In this document: positions 36,488 to 43,336 of the stretch, in pieces
How positions within the stretch are numbered: the stretch's first letter is position 1
Layout: every line of letters begins with the position of its first letter
DNA from: Tsukamurella sp. 1534
GTDB lineage: Bacteria > Actinomycetota > Actinomycetes > Mycobacteriales > Mycobacteriaceae
Direction: 5' to 3'
Length of the DNA: 64,000 nt
Assembly: GCF_000312385.1 (NCBI RefSeq)
Contig: NZ_HE997627.1
Span: 808,066 to 872,065, forward strand
Position numbers and translations under genes: made by a program
The notes under the pieces: generated by a model
What the model saw: the letters and a program-made list of their open reading frames with translations, nothing else
The model's database searches: none
Told to the model about the DNA's origin: nothing

Positions 36488-36822
36488 GACGCACCGCCAT
36501 CCCGGTCGAGCGGGCCGTTGACCTTGTTCGCCAGCCCGTACACCTCACGCGTCCCGGCGAGGGCGACGAGGCGCACCGTCTTCCCGTCGCCGGGCTCGAA
36601 TCGGACGGCCGTCCCGGACGGGATGTCGAGGCGGTGGCCGCGAGCGGCGGCGCGGTCGAACTCGAGGGCCGGGTTCGCTTCGGCGAAATGGAAGTGCGAG
36701 CCGACCTGCACGGGGCGGTCGCCGGTGTTGACGACGCGCACCGTGCGGGTCGGGCGTCCCGCGTTGCAGGTGACGGGCTCGGCGGCGAGCCGCAGTTCTC
36801 CGGGGATCATCACCGTGGTCAC
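36484..36822 (-). CDS. ureB: Urease beta subunit
   Basis: A 112-residue structural subunit ([20 protein letters not shown]) with the family segment [29 protein letters not shown]. It stabilises the alpha/gamma trimer. Overlaps both ureA (4 bp) and ureC (4 bp), so subunits are made in fixed ratio. Confidence 0.97.
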   Translation of the reverse strand: MTTVMIPGELRLAAEPVTCNAGRPTRTVRVVNTGDRPVQVGSHFHFAEANPALEFDRAAARGHRLDIPSGTAVRFEPGDGKTVRLVALAGTREVYGLANKVNGPLDRDGGAS

Positions 36823-37121
36823 CGGATCGGATGGTGGACGGTGACGAGCTTGGTGCCGTCCGGGAAGGTGGCCTCGACCTGCACGTCGTGGACCATCTCC
36901 GGAACACCGTCCATGACGTCGTCACGGGTCAGGATGGTGGCCCCGTAGGTCATCAGGTCGGCGACGGTGCGCCCGTCCCGTGCGCCCTCGACCAGCTCGT
37001 ACGTGATGATCGCGACGGCCTCGGGGTAGTTCAGCTTGAGTCCGCGGGCCTGACGGCGCCGGGCCAGGTCGGCCGCGACCACGATGAGCAGTTTGTCCTG
37101 CTCGCGGGGCAAGAGGTGCAT
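36819..37121 (-). CDS. ureA: Urease gamma subunit
   Basis: A 100-residue gamma subunit ([35 protein letters not shown]) with [29 protein letters not shown] at the C-terminus; exact family length. First gene of ureABCEFGD plus nickel permease. A three-half-site GlnR-like box lies 54-80 bp upstream, predicting induction by nitrogen limitation. Confidence 0.97.
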   Translation of the reverse strand: MHLLPREQDKLLIVVAADLARRRQARGLKLNYPEAVAIITYELVEGARDGRTVADLMTYGATILTRDDVMDGVPEMVHDVQVEATFPDGTKLVTVHHPIR

Positions 37122-37174
37122 GAAGGATCACTCAAATCCCCTGCCCCCGTGGCCGTCAAGCCAGATCGTCAGGC

Positions 37175-37201
37175 GCAACAGGCTGGAAACACGAAGTTAA
37201 C
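37175..37201 (-). promoter_or_regulatory. Candidate GlnR box upstream of ureA
   Basis: Plus-strand reading GCAAC-n6-GAAAC-n6-TTAAC: three half-sites with exact 11-bp spacing, each at most one base from the GlnR half-site consensus. It lies 54-80 bp before the ureA start. GlnR regulates urease in several actinobacteria; binding here is inferred. Confidence 0.5.
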
Positions 37202-37225
37202 GTGACCGGCCCGCGGACCGTCGGG

Positions 37226-37588
37226 CTACCCCTGCGGGATCTTGACGGCGAGCACCGGGCACGGGGCGTCCAGGAGGATCCTCTGCGCGGACGATCCGAA
37301 CAGCAGCTTGCCCGTGGCCGTGCGGTGCTTGATGCCAATGACGATCACGGCGGCGTCGAGGCGGGTCGCGGCGTCCACGAGGCCGCCCACCGGATCCTTG
37401 TCCCTCTCGTTGGGATGCTCGACGGTGACCTTCAGGCCCCGCGCCTGCGCATCCGCGACGTCCGGGGCGTCGCCGTCGAGGACGAAGACGACGACGTCGT
37501 CGTTGCCTCGGCGGCCGGCCTCCTCGTAGGAGGCGGCGAGCGCGGCGGCGCTCTCGGGGGTGTTGGAGTGGGCGGTGAGAACGGTCAT
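37226..37588 (-). CDS. Universal stress protein (UspA) domain protein
   Basis: A 120-residue single Usp domain, slightly short (usual about 140). The ATP-binding signature is recognisable in VIGIKHRTATGKLLFGSSAQRILLDAPCPVLAV (G-x2-G-x9-G(S/T)-type, with K in place of the second Gly region). It follows tctA by 3 bp, so it is the last gene of tctCBA-usp. Usp domains coupled to transporters can sense ATP or energy status; a regulatory role for this carrier is plausible but inferred. Confidence 0.85.
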   Translation of the reverse strand: MTVLTAHSNTPESAAALAASYEEAGRRGNDDVVVFVLDGDAPDVADAQARGLKVTVEHPNERDKDPVGGLVDAATRLDAAVIVIGIKHRTATGKLLFGSSAQRILLDAPCPVLAVKIPQG

Positions 37589-37591
37589 GGG

Positions 37592-39100
37592 TCAGACATC
37601 CTTTCCGGTACGGGAGGTGACGACCTGGCGCGCCTTGAGGAGCAGGACGGCGAGCAGCAGGGCGTAGAGGACGATCGAGATGGGCGACGAGACGAACACG
37701 GAGTAGCTCCCGTCGGACGAGAGCAGCGCGTCGCGCATGCTGGTCTCGGCGAGGGGGCCGAGGACCATGCCGATGAGCAGCGGCGCGATAGGCACGTCGT
37801 ACCGCTTGAACACGAAGGCGAGCAGTCCGACGCCGAGGAACAGCAGCAGGTCGAACATCGTGGGCGAGGTGGCGTAGATGCCGAGGCCGCAGAAGACCAC
37901 GATGCTGCCATACAGGTAGGGCGCCGGGATCAGCAGGAGCTTCGCCCAGAGCTGCGCGAACGGCAGGTTGATGACGAGCAGCACCACCATGGCGATGAAG
38001 AAGCTCGCGAGCAGCGCCCACACCAGGTCGGGCGAGTTGTCGAACAGCAGCGGGCCGGGCTGCAGGCCGTACTGGCGGAACGCGGCCAGCATGATCGCGG
38101 CGGTGGCCGACACGGGAAGCCCCAGGGAGAGAAGGGCGCCCATGGCCATGCCGGTGGTCGAGTTGCCGGCCGCCTCCGGGGCGGCGAGGCCGCGGGGCGC
38201 GCCCTTGCCGAACATCGGCACCTTGCGGCGGCGGTCGAGTCGGCGCTCCACGTCGTAGGCGAGGAAGGTCGGCACCTCGGATCCACCGACGGGGACCACG
38301 CCGAACGGCAGGCCGATCGCGGTGCCGCGACCCCAGGCCGGAAGCGCCTCCATGAACTCCGCGCGCGAGAGCCACGCGCGGCCCGCCTTGGCGCCCAGGG
38401 CTTCCGGTGCCCTGTCGCGGCGGATACGGCTGGCCACGATGATGATCTCGCCGAGCGCGAGCATGCCGACGGCGACGATCACGAGCGAGATCCCGTCGAA
38501 CAGGTTCGCGGACCCGAAGGTGAAGCGCTCGGTGCCGGAGATCTGGTCGATGCCGACGGTCGCGAGCATGAGGCCCATGACGAGCGAGGCGAGGCCCTTC
38601 ACCACGGAGTCCGAAACGACGGACGAGATGGCGCCGAACGCGAGGAGCGAGAGGGCGAAGTACTCGGCCGGGCCGAACTTCGTCGACAGGTCCGCCATGT
38701 AGGGGGCGAGGAACACGACGAGGACGGAGGCGATCATGCCGCCGATGAACGCACCGATCGCGGCGATGGCCAGGGCCTGTGGGGCCTTGCCCGCCTTGGC
38801 CATCTGATGCCCCTCGAAGGTCGAGGCGATCGACGAGGCCTGGCCCGGGGTGTTCATCAGGATCGCCATCGTGGAGTCGCCGAAGAGGCCGCCGAAGTAC
38901 ACGCCGGAGAACAGGATGAACGCCGCCGTCGGGTTGAGCGCGAACGTCATCGGCAGCAGCAGCGCCACCGCCATCGACGAACCGAGGCCGGGGAGGACGC
39001 CGACGGCGGTGCCGATGAGGCAGCCGATGACGACCCACATGAGATTCGCCGGCGACAGCGCGCCCGCGAATCCGTCGAGCAGCAGTCCGAATTGGTCCAT
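37592..39100 (-). CDS. tctA: Tripartite tricarboxylate transporter, large membrane subunit TctA
   Basis: A 502-residue TctA with about 11-12 TM helices. The family motifs near the N-terminus (GVLPGLGSSMAVALLLPMTFALNPTAAFILFSGVYFGGLFG) and in the middle (GIPFGVVPVGGSEVPTFLAYDVER region) are present. Uses an ion gradient to import a substrate captured by TctC, typically citrate or another carboxylate. ATG 39100 (MDQFGLLLDGFAGALSP) is 2 bp after tctB; the longer frame runs into tctB and is rejected. Confidence 0.93.
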   Translation of the reverse strand: MDQFGLLLDGFAGALSPANLMWVVIGCLIGTAVGVLPGLGSSMAVALLLPMTFALNPTAAFILFSGVYFGGLFGDSTMAILMNTPGQASSIASTFEGHQMAKAGKAPQALAIAAIGAFIGGMIASVLVVFLAPYMADLSTKFGPAEYFALSLLAFGAISSVVSDSVVKGLASLVMGLMLATVGIDQISGTERFTFGSANLFDGISLVIVAVGMLALGEIIIVASRIRRDRAPEALGAKAGRAWLSRAEFMEALPAWGRGTAIGLPFGVVPVGGSEVPTFLAYDVERRLDRRRKVPMFGKGAPRGLAAPEAAGNSTTGMAMGALLSLGLPVSATAAIMLAAFRQYGLQPGPLLFDNSPDLVWALLASFFIAMVVLLVINLPFAQLWAKLLLIPAPYLYGSIVVFCGLGIYATSPTMFDLLLFLGVGLLAFVFKRYDVPIAPLLIGMVLGPLAETSMRDALLSSDGSYSVFVSSPISIVLYALLLAVLLLKARQVVTSRTGKDV

Positions 39101-39102
39101 GT

Positions 39103-39609
39103 CTACAGTCCTCCGAGGATTCCGGACGGGAGGGGTACATCGAGCAGCACGCCGAACACGAGGAACACGAAGCTCGACATGAGCAGGGCGGCCGAGATGT
39201 CGAACAGCGGCCGTTTGCTCGCGAAGGCGCGGGTGACGCACCAGAACAACAGTGCCGCGGCAAGGATCCAGCCGAGCACGTTCAGCAGGACGGCGAAGGC
39301 GACGATGCCGCCGACGATCCAGCCCACGGACACCCAGTCGGTGTAGGTCCGGAAGCGCCGTTCGGAGCGGGCCAGCTCATCGGGGTTCCGCACGTAGTGC
39401 ACCGCGAGCGCGGCGGCCAGGGCGTACCCGGCGATCGCCAGCAGCCATGGGAAGAACGTGGGGCCCGGCGTGTCCGAGGACTGCACGTCCATCATGAGGT
39501 TGCCGATGACCACCAGTGTGCTCGCGACGGCGAGGATCCCCGGGACCACCAGTGCGCCGCGACCCGTACCGGACCCCGCCGCGGCGGATTCATGTGCCTG
39601 CGTGGTCAT
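39103..39609 (-). CDS. tctB: Tripartite tricarboxylate transporter, small membrane subunit TctB
   Basis: A 168-residue TctB with four TM helices (first VVPGILAVASTLVVIGNLMM; last pair separated by ASKRPLFDISAAL). TctB subunits are poorly conserved; position between tctC and tctA and topology make the call. The ATG overlaps the tctC stop by 4 bp. Confidence 0.88.
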   Translation of the reverse strand: MTTQAHESAAAGSGTGRGALVVPGILAVASTLVVIGNLMMDVQSSDTPGPTFFPWLLAIAGYALAAALAVHYVRNPDELARSERRFRTYTDWVSVGWIVGGIVAFAVLLNVLGWILAAALLFWCVTRAFASKRPLFDISAALLMSSFVFLVFGVLLDVPLPSGILGGL

Positions 39610-40631
39610 TTGCCCAGCTCCTTGTACAGGTCGGCGATGACGCGGTCCTCGTCGGCGATGAAGGTGGATACCGCGGGCCCCTCGAGCCACGCCCGCGTCC
39701 ACTTGTTGGTCTTCTCCGCTTCGGCCCAGTCCGGCGTCTGCATCACCTCGTCGAACACGTCGCGGATGTTCTTTACGTCGCCGTCCGAGACGCCCGGGGG
39801 CGCGAAGAGGCCACGCCAGTTCGCCAGGGTCACATCGAATCCCGCTTGCCGGAGGGTCGGCAGGTCGACACCCTCCACGGGGTCCTTCGCCGCCACCGCC
39901 AGGGCACGCAGGCGCCCCGACTCGACCTGGTCGATGAGGTCGGCGTAGCCGGAGAACGCCGCGGCGGCCGTGTGGGTGACGAGCGCCTGCGCCACTTCGC
40001 CGCCGCCGGCCTTGGGGATGTAGGTGGTGTTCTTGGGGTCGATCCCCGCCGCCTTGGCGAACTGCGCCATGACCAGCTGGTCGAAGCTGCCGCCGCCGGT
40101 GAAGGCGATGCCGTGCGGATTCTGCCGCCACGCGGCCACCAGATCCTGCACCGTCTTGTACGGCGAGTTCGCGGGGACGACCAGGATGTCGTACTCCTCG
40201 AAGATCCGCGCGATCGGGGTGACGTCGTTCATCTTCACTGCCGACTTCGTCTGCTGCACACCGGCGACGAGGCCGGTGCCGCCGACCATCACCACATCGG
40301 CGCGGCCGTGCATCGAGTGCAGCCGGGAGAGGCCGATGGTTCCGGCTGCGCCGGGCACGTTGACCACCTGAATGTTGGTGGCGATCTTCTTCTCCCGCAT
40401 GATCGCCTGCGACTCGCGCATGACGAGGTCCCAGCCGCCGCCCGCGCCGGCGGGCGCGATGAGCGTCGCCTTGTTGCGGATGTCGGCCGAGAGCCCGCCG
40501 CGCTGGAAGGAGAACCCGACCGCCGCCACGATGACGACGACCGCGATGATCCCGTAGATCGCCAGTCCCACGATGTTCCGCTTGCCTGGTGGGCGATCCA
40601 CTGTTCCTGTTTCGTCCGGGCCGTCCGTCAC
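39606..40631 (-). CDS. tctC: Tripartite tricarboxylate transporter substrate-binding protein TctC
   Basis: A 341-residue Bug/TctC-type binding protein. Instead of a cleavable signal or lipobox Cys it has a basic segment and one long TM helix (IYGIIAVVVIVAAVGFSFQ, near residues 24-45), so it is probably anchored to the outer face of the membrane. The binding fold shows IAPAGAGGGWDLVMR, NVPGAAGTIGLSRL and GGSFDQLVMAQFAKAAG. Ligand unknown: Bug proteins bind citrate, dicarboxylates, nicotinate and others. GTG 40631 start. First gene of the operon, with a perfect palindrome upstream. Confidence 0.92.
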   Translation of the reverse strand: MTDGPDETGTVDRPPGKRNIVGLAIYGIIAVVVIVAAVGFSFQRGGLSADIRNKATLIAPAGAGGGWDLVMRESQAIMREKKIATNIQVVNVPGAAGTIGLSRLHSMHGRADVVMVGGTGLVAGVQQTKSAVKMNDVTPIARIFEEYDILVVPANSPYKTVQDLVAAWRQNPHGIAFTGGGSFDQLVMAQFAKAAGIDPKNTTYIPKAGGGEVAQALVTHTAAAAFSGYADLIDQVESGRLRALAVAAKDPVEGVDLPTLRQAGFDVTLANWRGLFAPPGVSDGDVKNIRDVFDEVMQTPDWAEAEKTNKWTRAWLEGPAVSTFIADEDRVIADLYKELGK

Positions 40632-40654
40632 GCTGACCTCCTCATGAGCCGTGT

Positions 40655-40666
40655 GTGAGCGCTCAC
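40655..40666. promoter_or_regulatory. Perfect palindrome upstream of tctC
   Basis: GTGAGCGCTCAC, 12 bp, 24-35 bp before the tctC start, flanked by further imperfect symmetry (GTGTGAGCGCTCACGC). Its position near a start suits a repressor operator. No regulator gene is adjacent, so the protein that binds is unknown. Confidence 0.4.
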
Positions 40667-40853
40667 GCTAGCGATCTGTCAACGAAACGTAACGAAAACC
40701 ACATCTATCCATAACGCGTAGTTCGCGCAAAACACGCAATTCTCGACGACCTGCGCGAACACCCCGGCGATCGTTCCCGCACCTGCGCCCGACGCCGCCC
40801 TACGCTGGAATCGTCACGGCGTGCGCCCGCGCGCCGGAGCGAGGTGAACACGG

Positions 40854-41507
40854 ATGCACACCAGGGTGCGCGTCGCCGCAGGCGAGAACAGCGCCATGAC
40901 CTACCGGCGCCTGCGGGCGCTGATCGGCTGGGTCGGGCTGAGCCTGCCTGCTGTCCTGCTCGTCGCCGGTGTGCTCGACGGTCACGTGCAGCAGTCGCTC
41001 AGCGCGTACTACTACACCGACGTCGGCCCCTACTTCACCGGCACGGTGTGCGTGATCGGCGTGTTCCTGCTGGCGTACCGGTTCGGCGATGCGGCGGTGG
41101 AGAACGTGGTGACCACCGTCGCGGGCCTCGCCGCGCTCGGCGTGGCGTTCTTCCACGCCGCTCCCCCGGATCCGACGCCCACCGAGTCCGTCTTGGCGGC
41201 AGTGCATCTAACGTGTGCCGGGGTCCTGTTCGCGCTGCTGGGCGCGATCGCCGTGTTCCTCTTCCCGAGCGATGTGCCGCCCTCGAAGGCGTGGCAGGCG
41301 CGCCTCTACCGGGCGCTGGGGTTCACGATCTGGGCGGCCATCGTCGCGATGGTGGCGCTGAACGCCCTTGTCCCCGAGTTCTACCGACGCACGAATCTGT
41401 TCTTCTGGCTCGAGTCGGTGTGCGTGATCGCGTTCGCGGTCAGCTTCGTTCTCAAGGGGTACCTCCGGTGCCCGCCGTCCGGCCCGTGCGACGAGCCCGG
41501 GGCCTGA
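40854..41507 (+). CDS. Integral membrane protein of unknown function
   Basis: A 217-residue protein with six TM helices. Notable are the loop LDGHVQQSLSAYYYTDVGPYFTG after TM1 and FFHAAPPDPTPTE after TM3. The pattern (LP..LL, then S.YYYT) resembles DUF998-like membrane proteins, but I cannot assign it firmly. ATG 40854 has GAGCGAGG 8-10 nt upstream; the Met 14 codons on is an alternative. Monocistronic, ending before a strong hairpin shared with gnd. Confidence 0.7.
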   Translation: MHTRVRVAAGENSAMTYRRLRALIGWVGLSLPAVLLVAGVLDGHVQQSLSAYYYTDVGPYFTGTVCVIGVFLLAYRFGDAAVENVVTTVAGLAALGVAFFHAAPPDPTPTESVLAAVHLTCAGVLFALLGAIAVFLFPSDVPPSKAWQARLYRALGFTIWAAIVAMVALNALVPEFYRRTNLFFWLESVCVIAFAVSFVLKGYLRCPPSGPCDEPGA

Positions 41508-41573
41508 TCGACGCTCGTACCGGTGGCCCCCATCGACGGTCCGCGGCGCGGTACCGTTCGGTTCGTACGATCA

Positions 41574-41609
41574 CGAAGGGGCGCAGCCGATCGCGGCTGC
41601 GCCCCTTCG
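41574..41609. terminator. Bidirectional hairpin terminator between the membrane-protein gene and gnd
   Basis: Arms CGAAGGGGCGCAGCCG (41574-41589) and CGGCTGCGCCCCTTCG (41594-41609) pair perfectly over 16 bp around an ATCG loop. It lies 67 bp after the plus-strand gene and 12 bp after the gnd stop. The T-run is poor (TTCGTTGT on the plus strand), common for actinobacterial terminators. Confidence 0.75.
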
Positions 41610-41620
41610 TTGTGGTCCTC

Positions 41621-43063
41621 CTAGTCCGTCTGGACCTCGCTGCGGTCCCCCGACCACAGGGTGTGGAAGGTGCCGGACTTGTCGACGCGCTTGTAGGTGT
41701 GCGCGCCGAAGAAGTCGCGCTGGCCCTGGACGAGCGCGGCCGGCAGGCGGTCGACGTTGAGCGAGTCGAAGTAGCTGAGTGCGGTGGCGAAGCCCGGGAC
41801 GGGGACGCCGGCCTGCGTGGCGGTGATGACCACGCGACGCCAGGCGTCCTCGCCGTCGCGGATGGCCTGCGCGAAGTACGGCGCCTCGAGGAGGGTCGCG
41901 AGGTTCGGGTTGTCCTCGTAGGCGTCGGCGAGCACGTTGAGGAACTGCGCCCGGATGATGCAGCCGCCGCGCCAGATCTTGGCGACGGCGCCCTTGTCGA
42001 TGTTCCAGCCGTACTTCTCCGCGCCGGCGATGATCGCGTCGAAGCCCTGGGCGTAGGCGACGATCTTGGAGGCGTAGAGGGCCTTCGCGACGTCGTCGAC
42101 GAAGGAATCGTCGACCCGCGGGGCCGTGGGGCGCTCGATACCGAGGGCCTGCACCGCGTCGCGCTGATTGCGCTTGGAGGAGACGGCGCGGCCGAAGACG
42201 GCCTCGGCGACGCCGCCGACCGGCACGCCCAGGTCGAGGGCGGTCTGCACGGTCCAGACGCCGGTGCCCTTGCTACCGGCCTGGTCGGTGACGATGTCGA
42301 CGAAGGGCTTGCCCGTCTCGGCGTCGACGTGCTTGAGGATGTCGATCGTGATCTCGATGAGGTAGCTGTTGAGCGGCCCCTCGTTCCACGTGGCGAAGAG
42401 GTCCGAGATCTGGGCGGGCGTGTAGCCGGCGACGTTGCGCAGCAGGTCGTAGGCCTCGCCGATGAGCTCCATATCGGCGTACTCGATGCCGTTGTGGATC
42501 ATCTTGACGAAGTGACCGGCGCCGTCGGTGCCCACGTGAGTCACGCACGGCTCCCCCTCCGCGACCGCGGCGATCGACGCGAGGATCGGGCCGAGGGTCT
42601 TGTACGACTCGGCGGTGCCGCCGGGCATGATCGACGGTCCCCTGAGCGCGCCCTCCTCGCCGCCGGAGATGCCGGCGCCGACGAAGTGGATACCCGTCGG
42701 CGCGATCTTCGCCTCGCGGGCGATCGTGTCGTGGAAGTTCGCGTTGCCGCCGTCGACGATGATGTCGCCCGGCTCGAACCGCTCCTGCAGCTGCTCGATC
42801 ACCGCGTCCGTGCCCGCGCCGGCCTGCACCATGATGATCGCGGTACGCGGCGTCGCGAGGCTGGCGACGAACTCATCGATGGTGTCGCTGGCAACGAAGT
42901 TCGCCTCGGGATGGTTCTGGACCACCTCGTGCGTCTTCTCCGGCGAGCGGTTGTAGATCGCCACCGTGTTGCCCTCACGGGAGGCCAGGTTGCGGGCCAG
43001 GTTCGAGCCCATCACCGCCATCCCCACGACTCCGATGTTCGCCTTGGCATCGTTGCTGGTCAT
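41621..43063 (-). CDS. gnd: 6-phosphogluconate dehydrogenase, decarboxylating
   Basis: A 480-residue enzyme of the oxidative pentose phosphate pathway. The NADP site GVVGMAVMGSNLARNLASREGNTVAIYNRSPEK, the active-site segments GAGISGGEEGALRGPSIMPGG and KMIHNGIEYADMELI, and the C-terminal signature region (ALSYFDSLNVDRLPAALVQGQRDFFGAHTYKR) are all intact. Long type (470-480 residues). ATG 43063 (MTSNDAKANIG) is preferred to the upstream Met. It is the last typical-composition gene before the defence island. Confidence 0.97.
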   Translation of the reverse strand: MTSNDAKANIGVVGMAVMGSNLARNLASREGNTVAIYNRSPEKTHEVVQNHPEANFVASDTIDEFVASLATPRTAIIMVQAGAGTDAVIEQLQERFEPGDIIVDGGNANFHDTIAREAKIAPTGIHFVGAGISGGEEGALRGPSIMPGGTAESYKTLGPILASIAAVAEGEPCVTHVGTDGAGHFVKMIHNGIEYADMELIGEAYDLLRNVAGYTPAQISDLFATWNEGPLNSYLIEITIDILKHVDAETGKPFVDIVTDQAGSKGTGVWTVQTALDLGVPVGGVAEAVFGRAVSSKRNQRDAVQALGIERPTAPRVDDSFVDDVAKALYASKIVAYAQGFDAIIAGAEKYGWNIDKGAVAKIWRGGCIIRAQFLNVLADAYEDNPNLATLLEAPYFAQAIRDGEDAWRRVVITATQAGVPVPGFATALSYFDSLNVDRLPAALVQGQRDFFGAHTYKRVDKSGTFHTLWSGDRSEVQTD

Positions 43064-43151
43064 CGCCCGGTCTTCCCTCTTCCTCATGGTGGTTCACACT
43101 CGGCCCCTACGTTACGTCCCCACGCCCGACGGTGCGCCGAGATGGTCCGCT

Positions 43152-43171
43152 GCGAGCGCTGGTTCGCTCGC
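43152..43171. promoter_or_regulatory. Inverted repeat upstream of the defence operon
   Basis: GCGAGCG-CTGGTT-CGCTCGC, perfect 7-bp arms, in the 273-bp gap between the gnd start and the Z1 gene. It is about 165 bp before the Z1 start. It could be an operator or the remains of a gnd leader hairpin; I see no regulator gene in the island to match it. Confidence 0.3.
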
Positions 43172-43336
43172 GCACGTCATCCACCGCAGAAACATCTACT
43201 CCCGTTCCGCATCCGGGCAGATCGACTGGATCAGAGGGCGATTCGTCCAAGATCGTCAGCCGCCTGTTGTACCGTTGGGCCCGCCGACGCAGGGGACGTC
43301 GCGCAGCGCGATACAAGTCGAAAACGGGGCCTCAGA

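Noticed and set aside
40678-40700. GlnR site upstream of tctC (GAAACGTAACGAAAAC)
   Set aside because: The half-sites are adjacent, without the 6-bp spacer the GlnR pattern needs.
40844-43336. Upstream extension of the Z1 frame through the gnd region
   Set aside because: It is the antisense of gnd with a different composition; the Z1 gene begins in the low-GC segment at GTG 43337.
43064-43336. Integration site (tRNA or direct repeat) at the left edge of the defence island
   Set aside because: No tRNA-like sequence was found, and no repeat shared with 51996-52122 could be seen.
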